DNA of 64,000 nucleotides from Acinetobacter sp. ANC 3832 (GTDB lineage: Bacteria > Pseudomonadota > Gammaproteobacteria > Pseudomonadales > Moraxellaceae): NCBI RefSeq assembly GCF_002135415.1, contig NZ_NEGJ01000006.1, positions 1 to 64,000 of the forward strand, read 5' to 3'. This document shows, piece by piece, positions 1 to 8,939 of this stretch (position 1 is its first letter; each line of letters starts with the position of its first letter). The notes under the pieces were generated by a model. It was not told the origin of the DNA and made no database searches. It saw nothing but the letters and a program-made list of their open reading frames with translations. The position numbers were made by a program, and so were the translations under genes.

Positions 1-432
1 CGCTGCTTTGATGCGATCGACCATTTCTTGTTGAGTGACGATTTCTTTGTTTGGACGATGTCCACAACGTTTTTGTGCCACTTGGTCTTCAATGTGAACA
101 GCCGCTGCGCCTGCCGCAATCATTTGTTTGACTGTGCGTCCAATGTTGAATGCACCGCCCCATCCTGTATCGATATCAACAAGTAATGGAGTATCGACTC
201 GTTCGGTAATACGACGGACGTCTTCTAATACGTTATCAAGACTGGTCATCCCTAAATCAGGTAAGCCATAAGAATAGTTCGCAACCCCTGCACCCGAAAC
301 GTAAATCGCCTTGTAGCCGACTTGTTTCGCCATCATTGCTGCATAAGCATTGACTGTACCTATGATCTGTAATGGTTTTTCCACTTCTAGCGCTTGTCTA
401 AATCTTAAACCTGCAGACGTTTGTTCTGTCAT
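1..432 (-). CDS. prpB: 2-methylisocitrate lyase PrpB, N-terminal 144 residues (runs off the window)
   Basis: PrpB cleaves 2-methylisocitrate to pyruvate and succinate in the methylcitrate cycle of propionate breakdown. The ATG is at 432 and the frame is open to base 1, so the C-terminal half lies outside the window. The visible part has the isocitrate-lyase/PEP-mutase barrel start: an SGAGVAN strand at 46-52, metal-binding aspartates in [10 protein letters not shown] (83-92) and the lyase signature KRCGH (121-125) with the catalytic Cys123. The closest memory match is PrpB rather than AceA, because the chain starts directly in the barrel. The rest of the prp operon would lie to the left. Confidence 0.9.
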   Translation of the reverse strand, partial: MTEQTSAGLRFRQALEVEKPLQIIGTVNAYAAMMAKQVGYKAIYVSGAGVANYSYGLPDLGMTSLDNVLEDVRRITERVDTPLLVDIDTGWGGAFNIGRTVKQMIAAGAAAVHIEDQVAQKRCGHRPNKEIVTQQEMVDRIKAA

Positions 433-673
433 ATTCCCTTCCACAGTTATCACTTTATTTATCGAGGTTTGAGTATATCTTCAAAAGATTCAACATCTAT
501 GACTTTTTAGGTCAAATGCTCTAACACTTTAGTCATAGAAAAAATGAATATAAATTCATTAATTACCACTATAAAATTTTGAAATGGTGAATTCAATATA
601 AAATCACATCAAAACAGAAAAATCTTGACACTTTTGATATAATCAGCACAGTCCAAATTTACTTTTATATTAT
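433..673. other. AT-rich divergent intergenic region between prpB and the TetR gene
   Basis: These 241 bases separate two divergent starts and must hold both promoters. I see no clean sigma-70 pair. A TTGACA at 625-630 and a TATAAT at 638-643 are only 7 bp apart, too close to work together. No clear long palindrome is visible. Confidence 0.5.
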
Positions 674-1327
674 ATGCATGAACATTTAGCACAAATGGAA
701 ATCTCTTGTTGCGACAGCCCTCAAACACGTCGTGGTCATGAACGTCGCCTTGCATTTCTACTCATTGCGAATGATCTATTTTTAGAACGTGGATTTGATG
801 CTGTTTCACTTGATGACATTGTGAATCATGCAGGCGGATCAAAAGCATCCATCTACAAGTATTTTGGTAATAAAGAAGGCTTATTCACTGCGATTTGTGA
901 TTATCGTCGGGAAATATTTTTCAAAGATATCTGTTATTCACTCGAAAATAAGATTGGTGATTTACGTTCTTATCTATTTCAAACACTCATCAACTTTTAT
1001 CATCACATCATGCAACCGTGCAATATTGCATTTATGCGATTGGTCATTGAGCAAACTCAAAACAATCCAGAACTAGCCCTTTATCTGCATGAAAAAGGTG
1101 CAAAACTGATTCAGCTCACTGTTGCGAATGAACTTGCCAAAGCACATGAGCAAGGGAAAATCAACTGCACGGACCCAATTAGTTCAGCCATGATGTATTT
1201 TGGCATTCTTAGAAATTATGAGTGGCGCATTATTATGGGCTTAGATATTAGCTCATCCGAACAAGAAGTAACCAAACACATTCAATATTGCCTTGATCGC
1301 TTCTTAGACGGTCATCAAAAGGTCTAG
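674..1327 (+). CDS. TetR/AcrR-family transcriptional regulator
   Basis: A 217-residue regulator with the TetR helix-turn-helix at about residues 26-72, including SLDDIVNHAGGSKASIYKYF and NKEGLF. The remaining ligand-binding half is helical and gives no clue to the inducer. The first ATG (674) lacks an obvious Shine-Dalgarno, as does the second in-frame ATG (695), so the start is uncertain. It is divergent from prpB, but that does not prove it controls propionate genes. It could act on itself or on distant efflux or metabolic genes. Confidence 0.85.
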   Translation: MHEHLAQMEISCCDSPQTRRGHERRLAFLLIANDLFLERGFDAVSLDDIVNHAGGSKASIYKYFGNKEGLFTAICDYRREIFFKDICYSLENKIGDLRSYLFQTLINFYHHIMQPCNIAFMRLVIEQTQNNPELALYLHEKGAKLIQLTVANELAKAHEQGKINCTDPISSAMMYFGILRNYEWRIIMGLDISSSEQEVTKHIQYCLDRFLDGHQKV

Positions 1328-1332
1328 TTTTT

Positions 1333-1360
1333 TTGCAATTCAGTGCTCTTATAGTATATT
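1333..1360 (+). promoter_or_regulatory. Possible sigma-70 promoter for argF
   Basis: TTGCAA (1333-1338) and TATATT (1355-1360) are separated by 16 bp, about 90 bp before the argF ATG and just after the TetR stop. Prediction from spacing and consensus only. Confidence 0.3.
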
Positions 1361-1452
1361 AGATGATTCTCCATTCTATTTTCCATCAACCAACAATGAA
1401 TTGTTGGTCAGTTTCTTATTGTGATTGACTCAGCGATTATTGTGGAGTAACC

Positions 1453-2373
1453 ATGGCTCTACGACATTTTCTTACTTTACGTGACTTATCTACAGCAGAA
1501 CTCAACCGCATTATTGATCGCGCCTTAGAACTCAAACGCATGCAGCACAATAATGAGGTATTTCAACCCTTTGTTGGGAAAGTCATGGGAATGATCTTTG
1601 AAAAGTCGAGTACGCGTACTCGTGTTTCATTTGAAGCCGGTATGAGCCAATTTGGCGGAAGTGCTATATTCCTATCATCACGTGACACCCAACTGGGTCG
1701 TGGTGAACCGATTGAAGATGCTGCTCGTGTGATTTCAAGCATGCTTGATATTGTGATGATTCGTACATTTGGACATGATATTGTTACTCGCTTTGCTGAG
1801 TATTCTAGCGTTCCTGTAATTAATGCACTCACTGATGACCACCACCCTTGCCAACTTCTTGCAGATGTACAGACTTTTGTTGAACATCGTGGTCCAATTT
1901 TAGGTAAAACCGTTGCTTGGATTGGTGATGGTAATAATATGTGTAATTCATATATTGAAGCTGCACATATGTGGGGCTTTAAATTAAAAATTGCTTCGCC
2001 AAAAGGCTATGAACCAAAACCTGAATTTTTATCAGAATTTGCACATTGTGTAGAAATTTTTAATTCTGCTGAAGATGCTGCTGTGAATGCTGACTTAATT
2101 GTGACTGATGTTTGGGCAAGCATGGGGCAAGAAGAAGAACAAAAAATTCGTGAAAAAGCGTTTGCTGACTTTCAAGTGAATGAAAAACTCATGGATTTAG
2201 CACATCCTGATTGTTTATTTATGCATTGCTTACCCGCGCATCGTGGTGAAGAAATTTCAGTCAATATGCTTGACCATAAAAATGCCGTGGTTTGGGATGA
2301 AGCTGAAAATCGCTTACACGCTCAAAAAGCATTGGTTGAATTCTTAATCAATGAAAATCTAAAGAAAAGTTAA
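1453..2373 (+). CDS. argF: Ornithine carbamoyltransferase
   Basis: Transfers the carbamoyl group from carbamoyl phosphate to ornithine to give citrulline in arginine biosynthesis; cytoplasmic. The 306 residues show the carbamoyl-phosphate loop STRTR (53-57), the HPCQ motif (131-134) and the ornithine-side [10 protein letters not shown] (258-267). The length is normal for the anabolic form. A GGAG ribosome site sits 7-8 bases before the ATG. It is a single-gene unit closed by the hairpin at 2403-2439; argC, another arginine gene, lies far away at 50.6 kb. Confidence 0.96.
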   Translation: MALRHFLTLRDLSTAELNRIIDRALELKRMQHNNEVFQPFVGKVMGMIFEKSSTRTRVSFEAGMSQFGGSAIFLSSRDTQLGRGEPIEDAARVISSMLDIVMIRTFGHDIVTRFAEYSSVPVINALTDDHHPCQLLADVQTFVEHRGPILGKTVAWIGDGNNMCNSYIEAAHMWGFKLKIASPKGYEPKPEFLSEFAHCVEIFNSAEDAAVNADLIVTDVWASMGQEEEQKIREKAFADFQVNEKLMDLAHPDCLFMHCLPAHRGEEISVNMLDHKNAVVWDEAENRLHAQKALVEFLINENLKKS

Positions 2374-2402
2374 TCTTCTTTTAAAAGCGATGTTTTAAAT
2401 CG

Positions 2403-2439
2403 AAACCATTTCAAATGATTAAATTTGGAATGGTTTTTT
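2403..2439 (+). terminator. Rho-independent terminator after argF
   Basis: AAACCATTTCAAAT pairs with ATTTGGAATGGTTT (one G-U wobble) across a short loop and runs into a T tract. Confidence 0.8.
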
Positions 2440-2547
2440 ATTAAATACTGAAATTTTCTAAATTTCCCATACTTTTTTTCATACAAAATATGAACAAAAC
2501 CTCAGCTATTATTTGTAATGATAAATAAAAATCATTGTAGATTTTGC

Positions 2548-3492
2548 ATGAAGCTACTCCTCCGTTACTTTCTAAGTTTTGCCCTTGTTTTATTTTCAAT
2601 TGAACAAGCTTCGGCATCTACACAGACTATTTTTCTATGGGATACATCTTTAGCAAATAGAGCATTAATCAATAGTGCTTTATCAAATACGACCCTCAAT
2701 ATTAATCATGAAAAAATCAGTCAATCTGGTGCGATTAGTCAAATTATAAATCCTCGAATGATTGTTTACACACCTGAACATTCCAATCATGTAGCTTTAC
2801 TGATTATCAGTGGTGGCGGTTATGTTCGAGAGGAATTAGCCAAAGAAGCCACACCAACTTCACAGTATTTTCAAAAACAAGGATTTACTGTTTTTGAACT
2901 GATTTATCGTCTTCCTAACCAAGACGGTCATAATCACTTTGCACCCTTTGCAGATGAACAAAGAGCACTTCGCATTATTCGATCTCAAGCCAATACTTTA
3001 AATTATGATGCTGATAAAATTGGTGTATTGGGATTTTCCGCAGGTGGACACTTGGCTGGAATTCTAGCAACACAGTCGACTTTTAAATTCTACAATCCAC
3101 AAGATGATTTAGATAAAATTTCAGCAAGACCCGATTTTGCAGTTTTACTTTACCCTATTATTAATATGCAACCGCCATTAAATACAACTCATGCCTATAA
3201 AACACTTTTGGGGAAAAATGCCAATTCAGCTGAACAGGCTTTTTTTTCTGTAGATCTACAAGTGACTTCGAATACACCAGCGACATTTTTAGCCCATGCT
3301 TTAGATGATCCAATTTCTTCAGTTGAAAATAGTATAAAAATGCAACATGCTTTAGAACAAAATGATGTAAAGAATAAACTTAAGATTTTTAAAACAGGCG
3401 GTCATGGCTGGGGCTTAGGTAAACAAAATACACCAACAACTGAGTGGCCAACTTTATTACTAGATTGGTTAAAAAGCATAAAAATGCTATAG
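2548..3492 (+). CDS. Secreted alpha/beta hydrolase, acetyl-esterase/lipase type
   Basis: A 314-residue exported hydrolase of the BD-FAE/acetyl-xylan-esterase-like group; the substrate is unknown. The ATG at 2548 gives a proper signal peptide (MKLLLRYFLSFALVLFSIEQ, cleavage near ASA-ST). An in-frame ATG at 2518 would bury it behind ten polar residues, so I prefer 2548. Neither start has a strong ribosome site. The catalytic set is visible: oxyanion loop SGGGY (88-92), nucleophile Ser164 in GFSAGGH, Asp253/254 and His286 in GGHGWG. It is followed 56 bp later by a broken secreted-protein gene, perhaps once its operon partner. Confidence 0.8.
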   Translation: MKLLLRYFLSFALVLFSIEQASASTQTIFLWDTSLANRALINSALSNTTLNINHEKISQSGAISQIINPRMIVYTPEHSNHVALLIISGGGYVREELAKEATPTSQYFQKQGFTVFELIYRLPNQDGHNHFAPFADEQRALRIIRSQANTLNYDADKIGVLGFSAGGHLAGILATQSTFKFYNPQDDLDKISARPDFAVLLYPIINMQPPLNTTHAYKTLLGKNANSAEQAFFSVDLQVTSNTPATFLAHALDDPISSVENSIKMQHALEQNDVKNKLKIFKTGGHGWGLGKQNTPTTEWPTLLLDWLKSIKML

Positions 3493-3548
3493 CGCTGAAA
3501 ATTCAGAGCCTCTATAAACAACTTATTAAAATTATAAAAGGAAACCAT

Positions 3549-3874
3549 ATGAAAAAACTTAATCCCCTTGTTTTTATCTCAGCATTGAGCTTTTTAATTT
3601 ATTCAAGTGCAACTTTTGCTTTTGAATTAGAAAGTGATTCTATTGAACAACTATCTAGCTTTGTAGATCACCATCTCACCACTAAAACCATGAACGTGAA
3701 GTATTAGGGCAAATTGCTATTTCAAAACTGAACGTAAATGAAATCTATGCCAATCTCAAAGAAAAACAAGATTCTAATAAAATGCCTTACGCCATTACAA
3801 AGTTTACTTTCGATAATTTTAAGCTTCAATCGCACAATTCATTTTATAAAGCTATTTATATCGCTACCTGCTAA
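3549..3874 (+). pseudogene. Frameshifted gene for a small secreted protein
   Basis: From the ATG at 3549 (AGGAAACC ribosome site) the frame encodes a signal peptide ending in SATFA and then a soluble start, stopping at 3707. If the frame is shifted at about 3690 (AAAACC), it continues without break from HEREVLGQIAISKLNVNEIY to FYKAIYIATC and a stop at 3872-3874. The two parts join into one ~108-residue periplasmic or secreted protein, so a single-base deletion is the simplest reading. I do not recognise the family. Sequencing error is an alternative. Confidence 0.6.
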
Positions 3875-4014
3875 CTTTTAAATCATTATGATGAAACCTC
3901 TCATAAATGAGGTAAATAACCCTTATAAAAGATTACATAAAAACCATAAAGTAAAGTTCCTTAAGGGTTTATTCCAGTTTTATTGCATTTGCAGATTTAA
4001 CACTATCAATAATT

Positions 4015-4128
4015 TAGATTGCTTGTACCTAAACATGTGGCAACTTCAACCACGCTATGACCTTTTTCAGTCACTTGCCTTACTGCTTCAATTTTTAATT
4101 CTTTAGGATATCGCTTGCTACTACTCAT
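4015..4128 (-). mobile_element. Fragment of an IS3-family OrfA
   Basis: Read on the minus strand from the ATG at 4128, the sequence gives MSSSKRYPKELKIEAVRQV, then a TEKGHSVVEVATCLGTSN stretch. This is the helix-turn-helix start of IS3-family transposase OrfA. The match fades after about 40 codons and no OrfB is present, so it is a decayed fragment. Confidence 0.75.
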
Positions 4129-4189
4129 AAATACCACGTTAATTAGCCATTTTATCTAAGTAAAGAGTATCTACAAAATCGGTGGCTAT

Positions 4190-4687
4190 TCAATTGATAG
4201 AAGCTATATCCGCGCGCATCAGCATGTAAGTGGAGCTAAGCATGGTGAAGATAGAGCAATTGGAAAATCAAGAGCTGGAGCAACTACAAAAATTCACCTT
4301 GCCGTCGATGCGAGTAGATACCCGATTGATTTTGAAATGACTGGCGGTGAAGTCCACGACAGTCAAGTTACAAGCCAATTAATTGGATTGGTCGGTGAAG
4401 CAGAGTATTTGATTGCAGACAAAGGCTATGATGCAGAGGATATTCGTGAAGTTGCTCAAAATCATCATATGATTCCGATCATTCCAAGAAAGTCTAACAG
4501 TAAAAAATTAAACATTGAGTTTGATCATTACCTTTATGGATTAAGGCATCTCGTTGAAAATGCGTTTGCTCGCTTAAAACATTTCCGAGGTATTGCCACT
4601 CGTTTTGATAAGTTAGCTCGCAATTACAAATCAATGTTATTTTTGGCTTGCTCATTTATTTGGTGCAAAACCAAATGAGGACAGACC
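4190..4687 (+). mobile_element. 5'-truncated IS5-family (IS427-like) transposase with its right end
   Basis: The frame starts without a start codon at RSYIRAHQHVSGAKHG and continues to CSFIWCKTK (stop at 4676-4678). Seen are the second DDE half, LIADKGYDAEDIREVA, and the conserved tail ENAFARLKHFRGIATRFDKL. The ATG at 4337 is internal, not a real start. Just after the stop, the reverse complement GGTCTGTCCTCATTTGG looks like the terminal inverted repeat, ending near 4687. The N-terminal half and left end are missing; the IS3 fragment abuts it. Confidence 0.8.
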
Positions 4688-4697
4688 ATAAAAATAC

Positions 4698-5123
4698 TTA
4701 ACTTAATTTTACTTTAGATAAGTCTTTCAATAACTCCATGAGTTGCCGTGTTTTTTCAAGACCAAACTGCTCTTGAATTTTTTTATAAGATGCTTCCATT
4801 TTTACAGCCTGTATTTCAAAACACTGCTTGCCCTGTTCAGTTAATGTAATTAAATTAATCCGTTGATCATTGTTATCTTTTCTTTTTTGAATCAAACCTT
4901 GATCAATCATACGATTTAAAATACCTGTTAGACTTGGCTTTAAAATACATGCCAAATCAGCCAATTGATTACTTTCTAATTCTTCATGTTGATAAAGAAT
5001 ACGAACAATACGCCATTGTTGCTCAGTCAATCCCGCTTCATTTAAAGCAGGTCTAAAATGTGTCATTGTTGCTTCACGTGCTTGCAATAAAGCTAAAGTT
5101 AAAGATGGGCGGATTGTTTTCAT
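4698..5123 (-). CDS. hpaR: MarR-family regulator of homoprotocatechuate degradation, HpaR
   Basis: A 141-residue MarR-type repressor. The N-terminal LTLALLQAREATMTHFRPAL, the centre LTEQQWRIVRILY and ACILKPSLTGILNRM, and the closing QFGLEKTRQLMELL closely resemble enterobacterial HpaR, which represses the hpa meta-cleavage operon and is released by the aromatic substrates. The winged helix spans about residues 30-105. It is transcribed alone, and a TTAATATATTAA-like half-palindrome lies upstream at 5149-5162, consistent with autoregulation. It is about 17 kb from hpaG1 but in the same catabolic island. Confidence 0.87.
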   Translation of the reverse strand: MKTIRPSLTLALLQAREATMTHFRPALNEAGLTEQQWRIVRILYQHEELESNQLADLACILKPSLTGILNRMIDQGLIQKRKDNNDQRINLITLTEQGKQCFEIQAVKMEASYKKIQEQFGLEKTRQLMELLKDLSKVKLS

Positions 5124-5148
5124 TAATAAACCTATAATTTCAAATTAT

Positions 5149-5162
5149 AAATATGTTAACTT
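5149..5162. promoter_or_regulatory. Degenerate copy of the island palindrome upstream of hpaR
   Basis: On the minus strand it reads GTTAACATATTTAT, matching GTTAATATATTAAC at 11 of 14 positions. It lies 26-39 bp before the hpaR ATG. Proposed autoregulatory HpaR site. Confidence 0.35.
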
Positions 5163-5252
5163 ATTTTAAAGAAATAAAACATCTATACACATTTTTAATA
5201 TTCAAATTTTAATTAGCTTTTAAATTATATATTCTTTAGACTTCTTTGCATA

Positions 5253-5291
5253 AAGCTCTCTATTTTCCCTCATGGAAAAATAGAGAGCTTA
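5253..5291 (-). terminator. Terminator after the OprD-type porin gene
   Basis: AAGCTCTCTATTTTCC pairs with GGAAAAATAGAGAGCTT with one bulged base. It lies 81 bp downstream of the porin stop and before the hpaR promoter. Confidence 0.75.
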
Positions 5292-5371
5292 TTAAAAATT
5301 ATGTAAGACATCTACTCTAAATTAATTTAAAAATCATAAAAAATTTATAAGCAGAATTAAAGTCCTATGTA

Positions 5372-6610
5372 TCAAAATTTCTTGGTATAAGTCAAAAAGA
5401 TACGATTTTCATTAAAATCATTTCCCTTTTTCACATCATATTTCGCAAATAAATACTGTAATCCCACACCTTTAAGCATAGGTTGTTGTAGGTTATAACT
5501 CGCTATAACATTAAGTTCTGATTCACTATTTTCAGAACCATCTGCCATTTTAATATGATCACCATATGAATATTTAACCAATGAATTTAACCCAGGTACA
5601 TAATCTTTAAAGTTATAGCCATAAATAAAATGATATGACTGTTCTTTTTCTTTAAAGAAACCTGTTACATTCCAGTTAATAAAGTAAAGTTCAGGTAAGA
5701 AGCCATCTGGAATAGGATAAGCATCACCAACTATTTTCTGGTAACCCATGCCAAAACTATGGTTTTGGTACTTAACAGTTTCCAATAAACCAATATTTTG
5801 ACTATCAATATCTAAGCCACTGCCAGCATCTTGGGCATTAAAATATTTAAATTTTGAACTTAAAATTAGTTTATCAGTAAGTTTTAAATCATGATCTAAG
5901 CCTAAATAATATTTATTATATAAATCCTCTAAATTACCGAAATAATATTCGGCTTTAAGGTTTTCATTCACTTTATAACGTAAATCAACATAATTCAAAC
6001 CATCGGACTGATGTTTTACACCTTTAGAAGTATAAGCAAATTTCTGAAACCCTTCTGCATTTCGTGGCGAAACTTTCGTTACGCGCCCTAACTCTAAACT
6101 CAAATTATCATTGATCTTACTGTTAAAGTTAGCTCCTAAATAAGAGGCTAATAACTGACGGCTTGCATCAACAGAAGTAACTGGCAAATCTAACCAAAGT
6201 TCACCCACTTTAAGAACATTTTCATTATATTTTAGTTTTAATGTCCCTCCATACTTTAAGAAATCATCTGCTTGACTTTGGGTTTGAGAATCAAATGGCA
6301 AAACTGTATCAGCTACATGTTTATCATTACTTAAACGTACTGCATATTGAACAGAGCCATCTAAGCCAATTTCAATATCTTTGATTGGGGTTTTTTGATA
6401 ATCTGAATTATAAAATAATGAAATACCTTGGGACCAACTTCCAGTATCTTTTACTGTTTCATTATCGAAATCACGATCAATATAAGCATTCTTTAAAAAA
6501 AGCTTCCAATTATCTTCTGCAAAAGCACTTTGGTTACAAGCTAAACCTATTAAAGTAAATTGAACGACAATTGACAAGATATTTCTTTTAGACATTTTTA
6601 ACATTTCCAT
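5372..6610 (-). CDS. OprD-family outer-membrane porin
   Basis: A 412-residue outer-membrane channel of the OprD/OccD-OccK group, which takes up small carboxylates and amino acids. It has a signal peptide ending near QSAFA, a first strand DNWKLFLKNAYIDRDF typical of the family, alternating beta strands throughout, and ends in FLTYTKKF with the terminal Phe used for membrane assembly. Two starts (6610, or the Met six codons on) are possible; the second gives the cleaner signal peptide. Position directly after the Rieske pair, and the operator-like palindrome at 6705, suggest uptake of an aromatic acid for this island. Confidence 0.87.
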   Translation of the reverse strand: MEMLKMSKRNILSIVVQFTLIGLACNQSAFAEDNWKLFLKNAYIDRDFDNETVKDTGSWSQGISLFYNSDYQKTPIKDIEIGLDGSVQYAVRLSNDKHVADTVLPFDSQTQSQADDFLKYGGTLKLKYNENVLKVGELWLDLPVTSVDASRQLLASYLGANFNSKINDNLSLELGRVTKVSPRNAEGFQKFAYTSKGVKHQSDGLNYVDLRYKVNENLKAEYYFGNLEDLYNKYYLGLDHDLKLTDKLILSSKFKYFNAQDAGSGLDIDSQNIGLLETVKYQNHSFGMGYQKIVGDAYPIPDGFLPELYFINWNVTGFFKEKEQSYHFIYGYNFKDYVPGLNSLVKYSYGDHIKMADGSENSESELNVIASYNLQQPMLKGVGLQYLFAKYDVKKGNDFNENRIFLTYTKKF

Positions 6611-6704
6611 GATACATCCTTTTCAATTCTTTTTTCCTTATCATCCAAAGATGATAAGATTATAAAGATGACTTCCAATCACCTGATGCACATATAAACA
6701 TATA

Positions 6705-6718
6705 ATTAATATATTAAC
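6705..6718. promoter_or_regulatory. Operator-like palindrome upstream of the porin gene
   Basis: ATTAATATATTAAC, the motif shared by several promoters in this island. A weaker copy, ATTAATATATTCAT, follows at about 6740. Both lie between the VanA-like stop and the porin start, in the porin promoter region. Confidence 0.45.
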
Positions 6719-6764
6719 AATATTCAAAACAACACTTTATTAATATATTCATTATAAAAATAAA

Positions 6765-7859
6765 CTAAGACATTACTGACTCTTGATCAGCCCGCTTTTT
6801 TAAATAAATTCGAGTCGCCACTGCTGGAGCATCACTTGCTACTGAAATCTCAAAATGATGCATATCTTTATCATCTAGGACCTGCTCCAATGCACCTAGC
6901 CCCACCACATCTTCTTGAAAAGCAGCGAAAAGTTGTTCATGCATATATTCTTCTATTTCTTGATCATCTAAAGCAAAATCACGACCATGAACAATAAAAT
7001 AGTGCATCGTATTATTTGTTTCAGGTGTTAAAATATGTGCTGTATGTATTTTAAAAGTTTGACGAATACTTTCATCTACAGCTGAATCATAAAAGCTCAC
7101 ACTTACCTGATGTAAACCTGGTGATAAAAATTCAGATGTCGCTATGCGCGCTGCAGTATTTTTTCCAGCTAAGCCCGTAGTTTCTCCCCAGACTGGAGAC
7201 AGTGTAGTGGGTACTACTTCACGAATTAATTTATAATGTCCTTCTTTTAAATCCATTTTATAGGGTGCGCTTGCATAATCTGGCGTACCAATCGTATCTG
7301 CATGCAAAAATGTTAAATGAGTTAAATCCATCAAATTTTCATGCATACTGACATAATTTCCTGGATGAAAAAAATATCCGGTTGTTGCCGCCCAATCATC
7401 ACTATCCATCCAATATAAGTCTGGAATTTTTTCCTCATCAGCTAAAATTTGATTCCCCAACCAAATCCAAACTAATGGTCCTTTCTCTACTAATTTGTAG
7501 GTTTGAATACCTATCCCATGTGGGCATTTTTTTTGGGATGGAATATCAACCAAGTTACCAACATTGTTATATTTAAAGCCATGATAGCCACAAATAATCT
7601 CATTTCCTTCCAAATGGCTTTTGGACAATGGAAATGAACGATGTGCACAACGGTCTTCCAAAGCCACTGGCTGACCTTCTAAAGTACGATACATTACAAC
7701 GCGTTTATTCAAAAATGTTCTAGCTAATAAATTACGTCCTATTTCTTCCTTAAAACCAGCGACATACCATTCATTATAAATAAGTGGTGTATCTTTATCG
7801 GCCATTTTATCTGTTGCTTTACGGCATGCTTCAATAATATTTACAGTTGGAATTGTCAT
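6765..7859 (-). CDS. Rieske non-haem iron oxygenase, VanA-like (aromatic O-demethylase type)
   Basis: The catalytic subunit of a two-component Rieske monooxygenase, 364 residues. The Rieske [2Fe-2S] ligands are C71-x-H73 and C90-x2-H93 (CAHRSFPLSKSHLEGNEIICGYHG region). The mononuclear iron site is in NLMDLTHLTFLHADT, with Asp178, His181 and His186. This layout matches vanillate demethylase oxygenase VanA and related O-demethylases. The ribosome site AAGGATG supports the start at 7859. It lies 18 bp after its reductase gene, so both are in one transcript. Vanillate is not the only possible substrate: the setting in a homoprotocatechuate island makes homovanillate a candidate. Confidence 0.85.
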   Translation of the reverse strand: MTIPTVNIIEACRKATDKMADKDTPLIYNEWYVAGFKEEIGRNLLARTFLNKRVVMYRTLEGQPVALEDRCAHRSFPLSKSHLEGNEIICGYHGFKYNNVGNLVDIPSQKKCPHGIGIQTYKLVEKGPLVWIWLGNQILADEEKIPDLYWMDSDDWAATTGYFFHPGNYVSMHENLMDLTHLTFLHADTIGTPDYASAPYKMDLKEGHYKLIREVVPTTLSPVWGETTGLAGKNTAARIATSEFLSPGLHQVSVSFYDSAVDESIRQTFKIHTAHILTPETNNTMHYFIVHGRDFALDDQEIEEYMHEQLFAAFQEDVVGLGALEQVLDDKDMHHFEISVASDAPAVATRIYLKKRADQESVMS

Positions 7860-7877
7860 TAAATCATCCTTAATATT

Positions 7878-8840
7878 TTATAAATCTAACTCAAGTATTT
7901 GACTTTTAGCTCTTGAAACACAAATCAACATCGTTCTATTTGCATCGCGTTCTTCATTTGACAAAATCATGTCCTGATGGTCTGCTATACCACTGCATAT
8001 CGTGGTTTCACATGTTCTACAAATTCCAGCGCGACAAGAAAATGGAAGTTCAAATCCGTCTTCTTCTAAAGCATCTAAAATTGATTGGTCTGCCTTAACT
8101 TGTATTTTTTTCCCAGATTTTTTTAATTTCAATTGAAATGAACCTGAACTCTGAACCTCTGAAATTGCTATAGCTGGCGCGCTAAACCATTCAAAATGTA
8201 CACGCTCTGTACTAAGCGCTTGTGTGGCATCTTTTACAGACTGCATCATTGCATTAGGACCACAACAATAAATGTGCTCTTTCTCTGATAAGCCATTAAC
8301 AATTTCGTGTGCATTTAAATGTTGATCATTATTTTCATCATTAAAATAAAATTGAATATTATCAGGTGAAAGTTGCATTAAATATTCATAAAAACTTGCT
8401 CGCTGCTTATGTCTTAAAGCATAAATTAATCGCCATTTTTTATGATGTTGAATGCACCAATGAACCATTGATAAAATAGGTGTAATTCCGATACCACCTG
8501 CAATAAAACAATATTCCTCAGTATCACCCAGTACAAAATTATTCCGTGGATGACTAACTTTAACTTGATCTCCAACTCGAAGATGTTGATGAATATATTG
8601 TGATCCACCTTTAGTCTCAGCGGATAAACCAACAGCAATGACATAACGATGTTTTTCAGCAGACGAATTTAATAATGAATAGTGACGAATTAAACCATTA
8701 GCTAAATAAACTTCTAAATGAGAGCCTGCACTAAATGCCGGTAAATCAAATTTATGAGGGTGTTGTAACTCTAAAACAACAGTATCTTTTGCTTCTGATT
8801 TAAAATCAGTAATAACTAAATCTAATTGTGTACTTTCCAT
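7878..8840 (-). CDS. VanB-like oxygenase reductase (FMN, NAD and plant-type [2Fe-2S])
   Basis: Electron donor of the Rieske oxygenase that follows. Domain order in 320 residues: flavin-binding barrel with RHYS (52-55), nucleotide-binding domain with GGIGITP (115-121) and CGPNAMM (193-199), then a C-terminal ferredoxin with Cys269, Cys274, Cys277 and Cys307. This is the class-IA order of VanB and phthalate dioxygenase reductase. It is the first gene of the pair, and a 23-bp inverted repeat lies just upstream at 8858-8880. Its partner is fixed by adjacency. Confidence 0.88.
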   Translation of the reverse strand: MESTQLDLVITDFKSEAKDTVVLELQHPHKFDLPAFSAGSHLEVYLANGLIRHYSLLNSSAEKHRYVIAVGLSAETKGGSQYIHQHLRVGDQVKVSHPRNNFVLGDTEEYCFIAGGIGITPILSMVHWCIQHHKKWRLIYALRHKQRASFYEYLMQLSPDNIQFYFNDENNDQHLNAHEIVNGLSEKEHIYCCGPNAMMQSVKDATQALSTERVHFEWFSAPAIAISEVQSSGSFQLKLKKSGKKIQVKADQSILDALEEDGFELPFSCRAGICRTCETTICSGIADHQDMILSNEERDANRTMLICVSRAKSQILELDL

Positions 8841-8857
8841 AGCTGATCACTCCAACT

Positions 8858-8880
8858 CATATATTCCATATGAATATATG
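8858..8880. promoter_or_regulatory. 23-bp inverted repeat before the VanB-like gene
   Basis: CATATATTC and GAATATATG flank a 5-bp centre; the repeat ends 17 bp before the VanB-like ATG. The symmetry differs from the TTAATATATTAA motif, so it may be the site of the adjacent LuxR-type regulator or another protein. Confidence 0.4.
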
Positions 8881-8939
8881 TAGTATAGAAGCTCTCAACA
8901 AAAATGATGTCCTCCAAAAAGAGGACAAGTATCTCTTTA

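Noticed and set aside
625..643. TTGACA followed by TATAAT before the TetR gene as a promoter
   Set aside because: The hexamers are only 7 bp apart; a sigma-70 pair needs about 16-18 bp, so they cannot work as one promoter.
3888..4106. Plus-strand ORF of 72 codons
   Set aside because: The minus strand of the same DNA encodes the start of an IS3 OrfA, so the plus frame is a shadow.
4337..4678. A 113-residue intact transposase gene
   Set aside because: Homology continues upstream of the ATG without a start, so this is a truncated IS5-family transposase.
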